Assembly: GCF_000308615.1 (NCBI RefSeq)
Contig: NZ_BAGB01000170.1
Span: 1 to 64,000, forward strand
Direction of reading: 5' to 3'
DNA length: 64,000 nt
Source: Nocardia jiangxiensis NBRC 101359
Lineage (GTDB): Bacteria; Actinomycetota; Actinomycetes; Mycobacteriales; Mycobacteriaceae
In this document: piece after piece, positions 43,646 through 52,712 of the stretch
Layout of the letters: each line of letters starts with the position of its first letter
How positions within the stretch are numbered: position 1 is the first letter of the stretch
The notes under the pieces: generated by a model
Told to the model about the DNA's origin: nothing
The model's input: the letters and a program-made list of their open reading frames with translations, nothing else
The model's database searches: none
Position numbers and translations under genes: made by a program

Positions 43646-44014
43646 ATGGATTCGACCATTCCGACTCGGCACCCCGCCGCGCCGCGGTCCGTCCCCGGGG
43701 GCTGGCACTACCGCCATCTCACCGGACCGCGCCGCCGTCTCGCGCGCTCCCAGCATCTGTCGATCGCCACCATGTTCCTGGGATCCGGTGCGATGCGGAA
43801 ACTGGGTCTGCCTCCGGCTGCCGTGCCGTGGTATCCGTTGCTGCGCATACCTTTCAACCTCGTCCGTACCGTCTGGACCCGTGCCGTGCCGGGACAATTC
43901 GAGCGCGCCGCCGCCCACGGCCGCGAGGCGCAGCTGGCATTCATTCGCACCCTGACCGGTGCGGAGTCGGCGGTGATCGGCGGCTCCGCCGAACACATCG
44001 CCACAGCCGCCTGA
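43646..44014 (+). CDS. Hypothetical protein, possible short MpaB/DUF2236-type relative
   Basis: A 122-residue protein with a strong ribosome site (GAAGGAG before ATG 43646). The HLTGPRRRLARSQHLSIATM and RKLGLPPAAVPWYPLLRIPF segments recall the C-terminal helices of DUF2236 oxygenases (MpaB type). The heme-binding part is absent, so the assignment is weak. There is no signal peptide and one borderline hydrophobic segment. Upstream direct repeats suggest regulated expression. Confidence 0.55.
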   Translation: MDSTIPTRHPAAPRSVPGGWHYRHLTGPRRRLARSQHLSIATMFLGSGAMRKLGLPPAAVPWYPLLRIPFNLVRTVWTRAVPGQFERAAAHGREAQLAFIRTLTGAESAVIGGSAEHIATAA

Positions 44015-44051
44015 GCCGTTCTCACCGGAATCCGTTCTCCCGGAGCACCGT

Positions 44052-44681
44052 TCAGACCTCGGAACATGCGATCGCCTCGACCGGCTGGCGCAGGATGGTG
44101 CGTAGTCTGGCCGGGGCTGTTCGGCGGAAGTCGTTCAGGTAGATCTCGTGGTGTCGGCCGGTCATCGCGAGGCCGGATTCGGGGATGAACTCCTGGTGCA
44201 TCCTGGCCAGGGTCTCGGCCTCGTCGTCGAACGGGCCGATGTGCAATGTCTGTACGCACCGGCCTTCGTCGAGGGTCTCCAGGCGTACCCGCTCCGGCAC
44301 CGCCGGATTCTTCACCGCGGCCGCGCTGACGGCGGCCTCGAACATCTCGCCGGTGATCCAGTCCGGAACCATCGACATGATCGTCCAGTTCCAACGGGAC
44401 TTGTCTCGGGCAGAGGTGAACGTCTCCATCTGCTCGGACCACCACAGTCCTTCCAGCGGCATCACGACGTAGTCGCGGCCGAGATCCTGCTTGCTGGCGA
44501 ACTTGAGCTTGTACGCCACCGGATACAGCGCCTCGGCCGCCGCGGTGAACTCCGGCGAGGTGTTCGGATCGCCCCGGCCGTCGACCATGACGTAGCGCAG
44601 CGGCGGGACCTCGAGCACGCGGAGCTGCCCGGACCTGGCTCGATAGGAGTCCAGCGTCTTACGGAAATCGGTCTTGGTCAT
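44052..44681 (-). CDS. GyrI-like small-molecule-binding protein
   Basis: A 209-residue protein with a GyrI-like/SOUL-type effector domain (COG4832 type): LEVPPLRYVMVDGRGDPN at the N-terminus, VVMPLEGLWW, and the CVQTLHIGPFDDEAETL strand-helix near the end. No DNA-binding domain. Such proteins bind or sequester small hydrophobic compounds. Divergent from the oxygenase gene; the intergenic region holds a pair of ATACR-N4-YGTAT sites, so it may be part of the same regulon. Confidence 0.78.
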   Translation of the reverse strand: MTKTDFRKTLDSYRARSGQLRVLEVPPLRYVMVDGRGDPNTSPEFTAAAEALYPVAYKLKFASKQDLGRDYVVMPLEGLWWSEQMETFTSARDKSRWNWTIMSMVPDWITGEMFEAAVSAAAVKNPAVPERVRLETLDEGRCVQTLHIGPFDDEAETLARMHQEFIPESGLAMTGRHHEIYLNDFRRTAPARLRTILRQPVEAIACSEV

Positions 44682-44754
44682 GCCGTCCTTCCTCGCCGAG
44701 AACCGGAGGTGCGACCACTCTAACGGCCCTCACCGACAACCTTTTTCGTCTCAT

Positions 44755-44787
44755 ATACAGACTTGTATCTCAGATACATCTCTGTAC
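44755..44787. promoter_or_regulatory. Operator pair upstream of the Rieske oxygenase gene
   Basis: ATACAGACTTGTAT (44755-44768) and ATACATCTCTGTAC (44774-44787) fit the dyad ATACR-N4-YGTAY, with starts 19 bp apart. The same pair with the same 19-bp spacing lies at 47075-47107, next to the TetR gene of this locus. Confidence 0.75.
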
Positions 44788-44838
44788 AGTTGTGGTGGCG
44801 ATCACCATCGCGCGCCGCAACCGCAGAGGAGGACGGAG

Positions 44839-45986
44839 ATGCAGTCGACGAAGCCGGGGGAGTGGGTCGATGCCGGGGCGGGGCTGGCCGGCATCGCGGC
44901 AATCTGCTGTGCACCGGGCAGGGGAATATGAAACGTTTCCTGTGCCCGTACCATCTGTGGTCCTACGACCTGGACGGTCGCCTTCGCGGTGTGCTGCGCG
45001 AGCAGGAGAACGTCGTGTCCTCCCCGGACAAGGAGGGCCTGTCGCTGCTGCCGGTGTCGGTCGACTGCTTCGGTGGATTCCTGTTCCTCAATCCCGATCC
45101 CGAGGCCGCGCCTCTGCTCGAATACCTCGGCCAGGAGGTCGCCGACCTGCTCGAGCCCTACCATCTGGACGAGATGGTCACCGTGCTGGATGTGCGAGAG
45201 GCGTTGAACTGCAACTGGAAAGTCGTGATGGACGCCTTCGAGGAGGGGTATCACATCTCGGGTATCCATCCGCAGCTGCTGCGCGTCATCATGATCGATC
45301 CGGCGAACAGTCGCTACAAGTTCTTCGACGAGCACAGCGTCTCGATGGCTCCGTTCGAGGTCGCCGATGCCGAGAAGTACGGTCCCGAGGAGCAGGTCGA
45401 AGGGATTCTGGAGCTTCCGGAGACCTTCCCGTCGGTGCAGGCGGCCCTACCGCGCTTCCGGGAGTTGGTCGCCTCCTATCGAGATGACAAGGGGGAGCTG
45501 AATTTTCCCGAGGGAGTCACCGCGCGAACCCTCCTGCAACGCGCCACCCGCGAGACGCTCTCGGGGATGGGCCTGGATCTGAGCGGTCTGACCGACGCCC
45601 AGATGAGCGACAACCACGGCTGGGTGCTCTTCCCGAACTTTTTCATGACGGTTCGCGCGGGCGAGGCGACGGTCATCAAGGCCGAGCCGCATCCGGACGG
45701 TGACCCGAACCGCTGTGTCTGGCACATCGTGAGCGTGATGTGGCTGCCCGAGGAGCATCGCGGTGCCTTCGAGGCCGAGCCGATCGAGGTCACCGAACCG
45801 GGCAGCTTCAAGTATTTCCTTGCCCTGCAACAGGATTACGAACAGATGCCGCGTCAGCAGGCCGGGCTGCGCAATCGGCGGCTGGAATCGATGTCACTGG
45901 TCGAAGAGGAGGTCGTCATCGCGCATTACCACTCGGTGATCGACCGCTATCTGGCCGGTGCGAGCCGAGGGGCCGGCGATGAGTGA
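44839..45986 (+). pseudogene. Rieske ring-hydroxylating oxygenase alpha subunit, 5' deletion and frameshift
   Basis: The original start seems to be ATG 44839, after GAGGAGGACGGAG, reading MQSTKPGEWVDAGAGL. That frame then meets TGA at about 44929. The rest of the enzyme is in another frame, beginning near 44886 with GRHRGNLLCTGQGN and CPYHLWSYDLDG. The Rieske pattern should be C-x-H-x16-C-x-x-H; here the first Cys codon is GGC (Gly), exactly at the apparent junction. Roughly 70-85 residues are missing. The catalytic domain is otherwise intact: NCNWKVVMDAFEEGYHISG with the iron-binding His residues, and 350 residues to the end. A product from the internal ATG at about 44928 could not hold the [2Fe-2S] cluster. 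An assembly error is the alternative. Confidence 0.75.
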
Positions 45987-46407
45987 GATCGATGCCGTGA
46001 TCGGCGGCTACACCGGATTGCCGCGCGTCGCGTTGCGGTACGGCCAGATCGTCGGCGAACTGGTCAGGGCGGCAAAGGATCCCGGCTTCGGCCCGGACGG
46101 GTGGGCGCCGCTGGCCGAGCTGGTGGACATGCCGAATTTCGTGCGTGTCGGCACTTTCAAGGAGGTGCAGAACTGGTCGGAGTACACCGAATTCCTGACC
46201 GGGTGGGCATCCTCCGCGGAATGGGACGGCTCGTTCAAACGAATCACCGAAGCCGAGGGGATCGTCTTCCTGGAACTGGAGGAACGCAGCCGGATCGGCG
46301 ACTTCCGCAGCGTGGTGAACTCCGTGAGCGTCTACGAGTTCACCGCGGACGCCCGGATCCGGCGCATCGAGGTCTACTTGCAGATGGAGTTACCGGCCTC
46401 GGGCTGA
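45979..46407 (+). CDS. SnoaL/NTF2-like protein
   Basis: A 142-residue protein of the NTF2/SnoaL-like fold: a helical N-terminal half and strands such as SVVNSVSVYEFTADARIRRI. It overlaps the Rieske gene stop (ATGAGTGA) and so belongs to that operon. Small SnoaL-like proteins often accompany ring-hydroxylating oxygenases. It overlaps the convergent TetR gene by 34 bases. Confidence 0.75.
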   Translation: MSEIDAVIGGYTGLPRVALRYGQIVGELVRAAKDPGFGPDGWAPLAELVDMPNFVRVGTFKEVQNWSEYTEFLTGWASSAEWDGSFKRITEAEGIVFLELEERSRIGDFRSVVNSVSVYEFTADARIRRIEVYLQMELPASG

Positions 46408-47018
46408 TCCGGATCTGCTTGTCCAGGAACGACATTGGCCATCACCATCTGCAGGAAGGGTTCGAACAGGTCGGCGCCGTCGATATGCCCGTTGATGGTG
46501 ATGCCGTTGTTGATCGCGATGAGCAGATGCGCGAGCGTGTCGGCGGGCATCCGCAACGTGCCGCCCAGGCGCTCCACATGATCGGTGATGTACCCGGCGA
46601 GTGATCGCGCAGTCTCCTCGCGCTTGGCCGCCAGCCGGTGCCGGGCGTCCGGATTACGCAGCAGGAACAGTGAGAATTCCAGGCCCAGTGCGGCGGCGTC
46701 CGGTGCGGCGATGGTCAGCTCCCGCCACCGCTGGGCGATCTTGCCGACGTCCAGATCGTGCAGGTTGTCGAAGGAGGTGATCACATCCGCGAAGCCGTCC
46801 AGGAAGTTCTGCAGGTGCCGCTCGATGACGACCAGGAAGAGTTCTTCCTTGGTGCCGAAATGCGAGTAGATGGCGCCGCGGGTGTAGCCCGCGACCTCGG
46901 CGATGTCCTCCAGGGCCGTGCCGCCGAACCCTTGCTTGGCGAAGACCTCCTCGGCGGCGTCCAGCAGCACCGTCCGGGTGTGCTCGACGCGTCGTTGTCG
47001 TGTCCATCGTTCTGCCAC
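46374..47018 (-). CDS. TetR-family regulator of the oxygenase/P450 locus
   Basis: A 214-residue TetR protein. Helix-turn-helix: TALEDIAEVAGYTRGAIYSH, followed by the FGTKEELFLVVIERH helix of the AcrR-like group. It lies between the Rieske operon (convergent) and the SnoaL-P450 operon (divergent). Four matching dyads, two at each target promoter, are its likely binding sites. The ligand is probably the aromatic or steroid-like substrate (inference). Confidence 0.88.
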   Translation of the reverse strand: MAERWTRQRRVEHTRTVLLDAAEEVFAKQGFGGTALEDIAEVAGYTRGAIYSHFGTKEELFLVVIERHLQNFLDGFADVITSFDNLHDLDVGKIAQRWRELTIAAPDAAALGLEFSLFLLRNPDARHRLAAKREETARSLAGYITDHVERLGGTLRMPADTLAHLLIAINNGITINGHIDGADLFEPFLQMVMANVVPGQADPDQPEAGNSICK

Positions 47019-47074
47019 GAACCCATCTTCCCAGGTCGCCGATCACGGGCGTCGGCTACGTCCCCAAATCTCGA

Positions 47075-47107
47075 ATACGGAGTCGTATTTCACATACAGT
47101 TGTGTAT
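47075..47107. promoter_or_regulatory. Operator pair in the TetR/SnoaL-P450 promoter
   Basis: ATACGGAGTCGTAT (47075-47088) and ATACAGTTGTGTAT (47094-47107) repeat the dyad and 19-bp spacing seen at 44755-44787. They lie between the divergent TetR (47018) and SnoaL-like (47153) starts. Confidence 0.78.
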
Positions 47108-47152
47108 ATTTCGAAACATCCACCGCCACAGGGAGATCGGGAGGAGTCCGCG

Positions 47153-47677
47153 ATGAAGCCCGAGGACCGTATCGCCAAGCACCGCCGGATGGCCGAGAAC
47201 TATCGCGACAAATACGTCCTGCAGCAGGTGCAGCAGGGCGAGACCTACGACGAGTGGGAATTCACCGACGACGCGGTCTACACCTCGCCCTACTTCGTCG
47301 CCGAGCAGGAACTGGTGCTCGAGGATGTGGCCACATCTTTCGATCTGGCCGCCACGGTCGAGGCCAAGGCGTATTCGGTGGTCTTCCCGGACTGGAAGCC
47401 GGTGGAGTACAAGCTGTGGGCGGCCGACAACGGATTCGTCATGCGGTACCGCTGGGAGGGCACCTCCTCGATCGACGGCGCCGCCATGGGCTTCTACTCG
47501 ATCAGCTTCGTCGAGACCAACGAGGACGCGCAGATCACCCACTGGTCCACCTATGTCAACGACGAGGAGTACGGCCCGTTCCTGCAGGCGGCCATCGGCG
47601 CGCGCGGCCCGTTCCACGGCGAGGAGTACATGCAGGCGCTGAGCCGCCATTTCGAGAAGCACGGCCTGACGATCTGA
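47153..47677 (+). CDS. SnoaL-like protein upstream of P450
   Basis: A 174-residue SnoaL/NTF2-like protein (RMAENYRDKYVLQQVQQGET, then YSVVFPDWKPVEYKLWAADN). No membrane segment or signal. ATG 47153 follows GGGAGGAG. It is 28 bases ahead of the P450 gene in one operon under the paired operators. A pocket protein or hydratase/isomerase function is possible. Confidence 0.75.
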   Translation: MKPEDRIAKHRRMAENYRDKYVLQQVQQGETYDEWEFTDDAVYTSPYFVAEQELVLEDVATSFDLAATVEAKAYSVVFPDWKPVEYKLWAADNGFVMRYRWEGTSSIDGAAMGFYSISFVETNEDAQITHWSTYVNDEEYGPFLQAAIGARGPFHGEEYMQALSRHFEKHGLTI

Positions 47678-47705
47678 GCGCCGGGCCCGCCGACAAGGAC
47701 CAGCG

Positions 47706-48908
47706 ATGACCGCGAGCACCACCGACGAGCTGTACTACGACCCCTGGAACACCGGGCTGAACGCCGATCCGTACCCGATGTTCGCCCGGTTACGTGACGA
47801 ATCACCCCTGTACTACAACGAGATTCACGACTTCTACGCGCTGAGCCGATTCGAGGATGTCAACCACACGCTGATCGATCACCGGGGTTTCAGCTCCGCA
47901 CGAGGTGTCGTGCTGGAGATCCTGAAATCCGGTATCGAGATTCCGCCCGGTGTGCTGATCTTCGAGGATCCGCCGATCCACGACATCCACCGCAAACTGC
48001 TGTCCCGGGCGTTCACCCCGCGCAAGATCCACGCACTCGAGTCCCGTATCCGCGAGTTCACCGTGCGCTGCCTGGATCCGTTGGTGGGCGGCGATTCGCT
48101 CGACTTCGTCAAGGATCTGGGGGCGGTGATGCCGTTGCGGGTCGTGGGCATGCTGTTCGGTATCCCCGAGGATTATCAGCGCCGGGTCCAGCAGGACGGT
48201 GAGCGGTTCGTGCGCACCGAGCGCGGCGGCCAGATGACCGACAATCCGGACGGCCCGATCACCGACGGCCAGGTGTTCGCCGATTTCCTGGACTGGCGAA
48301 TCGCCCATCCCGCAGACGATCTCACCACCGAACTGCTCACCGTCGAATTCGAGGACGAGACCGGCGAGCGGCGCAGACTGCGGCGCGACGAACTGCTGAT
48401 GTTCATGAACGTCGTCGCGGTGGCCGGCGCCGAAACCACCACCCGGCTGATCGGCTGGTCGGGCAAACTGCTGTCCGAACATCCCGACCAACGTCGTCGA
48501 TTGGTGGCCGATCGCACCCTGCTGCCCGGCGCGATCGAGGAGATCCTGCGATTCGAACCACCCGCATTGCAGGCGGCGCGCTACGTCACCCGCGATGTGG
48601 AATTCCATGGGCAAACCGTGCCGGAGGGCAGCGCGATCCTGACGCTGATCGGCGCGGCCAATCGAGACGAGCGCCATTTCGGCCCCGACGCCGCGGTCTT
48701 CGACATCACCCGGGAACCCCGCCAGAATCTGGCCTTCGGCGTCGGCGCGCATTTCTGCCTCGGTAATGCACTCGCCCGGCTCGAGGCGCGAATCGCGTTG
48801 GAGGAGATCATGAATCGCTTCCCGGACTGGGAGGTCGATCTCGACCGGGCGATATTCTCCTCGTCCTCCGCGGTGCGCGGATGGGACAGCATGCCGTCCC
48901 GGGTCTGA
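47706..48908 (+). CDS. Cytochrome P450
   Basis: A 400-residue class I P450 with all hallmarks: I helix AGAETTTR, K-helix EEILR (ExxR), the heme loop FGVGAHFCLGNALAR and the meander before it. It needs ferredoxin and a reductase, which are not encoded nearby. Co-transcribed with the SnoaL-like gene. The substrate is unknown; the context with a Rieske oxygenase suggests breakdown of a cyclic compound. Confidence 0.93.
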   Translation: MTASTTDELYYDPWNTGLNADPYPMFARLRDESPLYYNEIHDFYALSRFEDVNHTLIDHRGFSSARGVVLEILKSGIEIPPGVLIFEDPPIHDIHRKLLSRAFTPRKIHALESRIREFTVRCLDPLVGGDSLDFVKDLGAVMPLRVVGMLFGIPEDYQRRVQQDGERFVRTERGGQMTDNPDGPITDGQVFADFLDWRIAHPADDLTTELLTVEFEDETGERRRLRRDELLMFMNVVAVAGAETTTRLIGWSGKLLSEHPDQRRRLVADRTLLPGAIEEILRFEPPALQAARYVTRDVEFHGQTVPEGSAILTLIGAANRDERHFGPDAAVFDITREPRQNLAFGVGAHFCLGNALARLEARIALEEIMNRFPDWEVDLDRAIFSSSSAVRGWDSMPSRV

Positions 48909-49010
48909 GCTAGAGGTCGCCGGATCGGTTCGGCGATGCGGACGCCGGTTGCGGCAATCCCGCTGTTCCTCTTCGGGATACGTGCCAACCGGATTCCCGG
49001 TTGGCGGGAG

Positions 49011-50421
49011 TCATGACGCTGTCGACGGTAGAGCCGGTCGACGTGGGGATCGCCGCACAGCGATGATCAGCGCGCTGAGGGCGAGCGGGGGTAGCGCCCA
49101 CAGCGCCGCGGTGATGTAGCCGTCCGAGGTCGGCAGCATGGACCTGGCCGGGGTGGCGGCAGCGAGCAGGAATCCGGCCAGTGCACTGCCGGTGCTGAAC
49201 CCGATGCTGCGGACGATCTGGTTGATCGAGAGCACGCCGGCCGTTTCCGCTCCGGGCACGCCGACCAGCACGAGCTTGGGCATCACCGAAAAGACCCCTC
49301 CGACTGCGAAACCGAGCAGGGCGATCGAGACGAGAACGGCGAGCAACGAGCGGTCGGCGGCGACGAACAGCACGACGGCGGCGATGGCGATCATGGTGGA
49401 CAGCGCATACGCCCACCGCTCGGTGATGCGAGCGACGAGATACGGCAGCGACTTGCCTGCGACGAACCCCATCAGGGAAAAGGGAATCAATGCCGCACCG
49501 GCGGCGACGCCGGGGAGCGCGAATCCGTAGTGCGCGCCGGCGGGTGTCTGCACATAGCGCGTGAGCAGACTGAACAGCAGATACAGCCCTATCCCGACGA
49601 TGAACATCGCCAGGTTCGCGCGCAGGACGGGCCGCTGTCCGAGCAATCGCAGGTTCACCAGCGGTGCGGCGGTGCGCATTTCGACGATCGCCCAGAGGGC
49701 CAGGATCGCGAGAGAGCCGACGAGAATGCCACCGGCCAGCCATGCGGTCGCCCACAACGAAGGTTGGGCGAGGACAAGTAGCAGCCCGAGTGTCCCGAGA
49801 GCGAGCAGCAGGGCGCCGGCGACGTCGATCCGGGGCCGCTCGCCGGGCGCTTCAACTGGCAGTACCCGCCAGGCGATGGCAAGCGCGGCAATGGAAAGCA
49901 GAAATCCGAGTCCGTATGCGGCACGCAGCCCTGCGAGTTGATCGAGCAGGCTGATCACCGGGTAGCCGACCCCGATGCCCACAGTCGAGGCGACCGACAA
50001 CGCCGCGATCGTCGATGCCGAACGCTCCGGTGGCAGGTGTGTGCGGGCGACGCTCATCAGCAGCGCCCGACCGCGAGCCCCTGCAGACCGCGCCCGATCA
50101 ACAAGGCCGCGAACGGAAGTGGCAGTACCGTCAGCAGCCCACCGCGACCAGGGCCAGGGTGGCCAGGATCGTGGTGCGACGGTACGGGCCGCTGCCGAGC
50201 CTGCCCAGAACCGGGCCCGCGATCGCACCGATGAACAGAGTCACCGTCAGGGTCCACTGCGCGGCATCGAGGGATACGTGCATTCCGGTGGCGACCGGAG
50301 TGATCAGTGGCGCTCCGACACTGCCGATCACCGCTCCCGACAACGCCGTACAGAACAGCGCGACGCTCAACCGCCCGTCCCGGGCGGTGACATCGCTGGA
50401 GTCGTCGAGGCGGGTGTTCAC
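49011..50421 (-). pseudogene. MFS exporter gene interrupted by two frameshifts
   Basis: A 14-helix DHA2-type transporter gene (about 470 codons) in three reading frames. It starts at GTG 50421 (frame A, through ILATLALVAVG), continues in frame B (LLTVLPLPFAALLIGRGLQG) and then in frame C from ALLMSVARTHLPPE to the stop. Each shift is repaired by adding one G to a GGG run on the coding strand: at 50138-50140 (ccc on the + strand) and at 50066-50068. The protein is otherwise full length with normal motifs. Two losses in G-runs 70 bases apart suggest either sequencing undercalls or a young pseudogene. It overlaps the TetR stop by four bases. Confidence 0.8.
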
Positions 50422-50990
50422 CGATTCGCCTCGGTGGTGACGTGCGCGAACAAGCCCGACTGGATTCGGGTGCGGACACCGTCGGCCCATGCCGCGTCGA
50501 CCTGCTCGACATCCATTGCGGCGCCGACGTTCAGCAGCATCCCGAAGGCGAGGAACGTCTTCACCGTCACCGGTTCCAGACCCGTGCCGTCCTCGGCCGT
50601 GCCCCACATCCGCGCGAAACACGCTCGTACCGCGTCGCGCACCTCCGGGTCGCCACAGGCGGCGAAGCCTTGAAGTTGCAGTAGTAACCCGGTCCGATCG
50701 GTCAGCTGGTCGAAGTACTGGCCGCCCATCGCCGAGAGTGCTTCCAGCCCGGCCTTTCCCGCGCCCGCCGCTCGCATACCGTCGCTGACGGATTCGAAGG
50801 CCGCCTCGACGAGCTCCAGGAACAGGGCTTTCTTCGTGCCGAACATGCGGAAGATGTACGCCTGCGTGATCCCCGCACTTTTCGCGATCGCCTCGGTCGA
50901 TGCCCCGTGCAATCCATGCTCCGCGAACTCTTTCGCTGCGATGGCCCGTACCTGGGCTCGTCGTTCGGTTCCGCTCATCCGTTCGGCCAT
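50418..50990 (-). CDS. TetR-family regulator upstream of the MFS gene
   Basis: A 190-residue TetR protein with STEAIAKSAGITQAYIFRMF as helix-turn-helix and the AcrR-type C-terminal domain. It is the first gene of a leftward operon with the broken MFS exporter (GTGA overlap). Start ATG 50990; ATG 50978 is possible. AT-rich repeats just upstream are candidate operators. Confidence 0.87.
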   Translation of the reverse strand: MAERMSGTERRAQVRAIAAKEFAEHGLHGASTEAIAKSAGITQAYIFRMFGTKKALFLELVEAAFESVSDGMRAAGAGKAGLEALSAMGGQYFDQLTDRTGLLLQLQGFAACGDPEVRDAVRACFARMWGTAEDGTGLEPVTVKTFLAFGMLLNVGAAMDVEQVDAAWADGVRTRIQSGLFAHVTTEANR

Positions 50991-51004
50991 GGTGACAAGT
51001 TATC

Positions 51005-51022
51005 AGTTACTAACTACTAACT
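51005..51022. promoter_or_regulatory. AT-rich TetR operator-like repeats
   Basis: AGTTACTAACT (51005-51015) is a dyad around a central C, and ACTAACT recurs at once (51016-51022). It starts 15 bases before the TetR start codon and stands out from the GC-rich surroundings. From 51023 to 51204 I see no gene. Confidence 0.5.
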
Positions 51023-51204
51023 AAATGTGATGTAGATCCATCCCGTCGCAGATCGCCACGCGGATCCGGATGCGATCCCCGTCATCGGCAGCGGAGTTGG
51101 CCTCGGGCCTGGGGTGTCGGCGCGAGCGGCTCGGATGGTTTCTCCCCGGCAAAATCCGGACTGCGACGAAATAATTCGCGAAAGGTGGCAGGAATCCGAA
51201 AATT

Positions 51205-51849
51205 CTAATGATTAACGCCCAAGACTAGTTCGGCGATCTCCCGGGCGAGCGGCTCGGTGAGCGGTTCGCTACCGAAATCGCTTGCGGCCCAACGTCTGAT
51301 GCTGTCGGTGAGCAGCGTCTGGGCGATCCGCGCGGCGCGGGTGACATCGGTTCGCGCGGGGAGCTTTCCGTCGCGCTGCGCCTGCTGGAAGGGAGTCAGG
51401 AACAGGACCGTGAGTTGATCCTGGGCGGTGCCGTCGGCGAGGGCGCGGCGCTCGAGCCGATACGTCTCCAGGATGGTCTCGAAGACCAGTTCCGGTGGAT
51501 AGTTGCGCATCTGGCTCTCCAGCGGCCCGATGACAGCGGCGATCAGCTCGACCAGTTCGTACGGGCGCGCGAGGACCGTCTCGGCGGCCAGTTGCGCATG
51601 GTGCACGGTGAACACCTCCACCGCGAGCAGAACGTCCTCGCGGCGCGAGAAGTACACGTAGAACAGCGCTTTCGATACACCGGCGGCCTTGCAGATGTCG
51701 GTGACGGTGGTGTCCGCGAAACCCTTCGTACGCCACAGCGCCAGCGCGGCCTGCATGATCGCGTTCCGGCTGGCCTGGGAGCGGGCCTGCGTCGGAACGG
51801 CTCTCGACTGACCGTGGTCAGGCTTGTAGTCGCGCGAAACTGATGGCAT
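51205..51849 (-). CDS. TetR-family regulator divergent from the COX3-like operon
   Basis: A 214-residue TetR protein. A basic N-terminal tail precedes the helix-turn-helix TTVTDICKAAGVSKALFYVY. The ligand domain (YPPELVFETILETYRLERRA) is not assignable. ATG 51849 is used; a longer frame to 52020 would cover the promoter. It is divergent from the four-gene membrane operon with 131 bases between, and a dyad sits at the centre. Confidence 0.87.
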   Translation of the reverse strand: MPSVSRDYKPDHGQSRAVPTQARSQASRNAIMQAALALWRTKGFADTTVTDICKAAGVSKALFYVYFSRREDVLLAVEVFTVHHAQLAAETVLARPYELVELIAAVIGPLESQMRNYPPELVFETILETYRLERRALADGTAQDQLTVLFLTPFQQAQRDGKLPARTDVTRAARIAQTLLTDSIRRWAASDFGSEPLTEPLAREIAELVLGVNH

Positions 51850-51864
51850 AGCAGCAGCATACAG

Positions 51865-51892
51865 TCCTGACAAATATTGACTACAGTCAGGA
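51865..51892. promoter_or_regulatory. Nested inverted repeats, TetR operator candidate
   Basis: TCCTGAC (51865-51871) and GTCAGGA (51886-51892) form a perfect 7-bp inverted repeat. Nested within it is TGACTACAGTCA (51878-51889), itself a dyad. The site is 15 bases before the TetR start and about 90 before the operon start at 51981. Confidence 0.65.
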
Positions 51893-51980
51893 ATGCTGGG
51901 ATGCTTCCGCCACGGACACGCGGTGGCCGGAGCATCCACCTCCGGATGCGGTGGCGTGCCCGGCGGAAAGGAATGCGGGT

Positions 51981-52712
51981 ATGCAAGTCCTCCTCGAAGA
52001 CGAGAACCGCTCGGCGGCAACGAATCTGCGGGCCCAGCAGGCGATCCTCTGGTCGACTCCCGCCGTCGCGGCCGTCCTGCTGGTGCTGTTCGCCGCGTTT
52101 CCGGGTTTCTTTCCGCCGATGTCGCCGAATATGACCGCCACGCAGGTGGCCGAGTTCTACCGCGACCACACGGCGATGATCCGGTTCAGCATGGTCGGAT
52201 TCAATCTCTGCGGGATTCTGATCGTCCCGTTCTTCGTGCTGATCCTGGCCCGGATGCAGCGGATGCGGGGCCAGAGCCACATCTTCGCGTTCTCGTATCT
52301 GTCCGCCGTGGTGGCCGGGGCGACCCTGTTCGCGCTGTCGGACATCTTCTTCGCCGTCGCCGCGTTCCGCACGGACCGATCCGCCGATCTCATCCAGGTG
52401 CTCAACGATCTGGCCTGGATCTTCTTCATCGCACCGATCGGCATGCTGGTCGCCCAGTTCGTGTTGCTGGCGCTGGCGATCTACTTCGACGACCGTGATC
52501 CGGTATTCCCCCGATGGGTGGCGCACTATTCGCTGGTGACGGCCGTGCTCATGGCTCCCTCGGCCGGAGCGGCGGTGTTCCGGGACGGTCCGCTGGCGTG
52601 GAACGGCGTGGTGTCGTTCTGGTTGCGCAATATCGCGTTCGCGGTGTTCGTCGTGGTGATGTTCTTCGTGCTGCGCTCGTCCTACCGTCGCGAGGCCCGG
52701 GAGTCGGCATGA
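51981..52712 (+). CDS. Membrane protein, first of two paralogues in the COX3-like operon
   Basis: A 243-residue protein with about six membrane helices. It shares several positions with the next gene product: a VAxFYRDHxAMIR segment, FPRWVAHYS and AWNGVVSFW. The two therefore arose by tandem duplication. I do not recognise a named family. ATG 51981 follows a purine-rich ribosome site. The stop overlaps the next start (ATGA). Confidence 0.75.
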   Translation: MQVLLEDENRSAATNLRAQQAILWSTPAVAAVLLVLFAAFPGFFPPMSPNMTATQVAEFYRDHTAMIRFSMVGFNLCGILIVPFFVLILARMQRMRGQSHIFAFSYLSAVVAGATLFALSDIFFAVAAFRTDRSADLIQVLNDLAWIFFIAPIGMLVAQFVLLALAIYFDDRDPVFPRWVAHYSLVTAVLMAPSAGAAVFRDGPLAWNGVVSFWLRNIAFAVFVVVMFFVLRSSYRREARESA

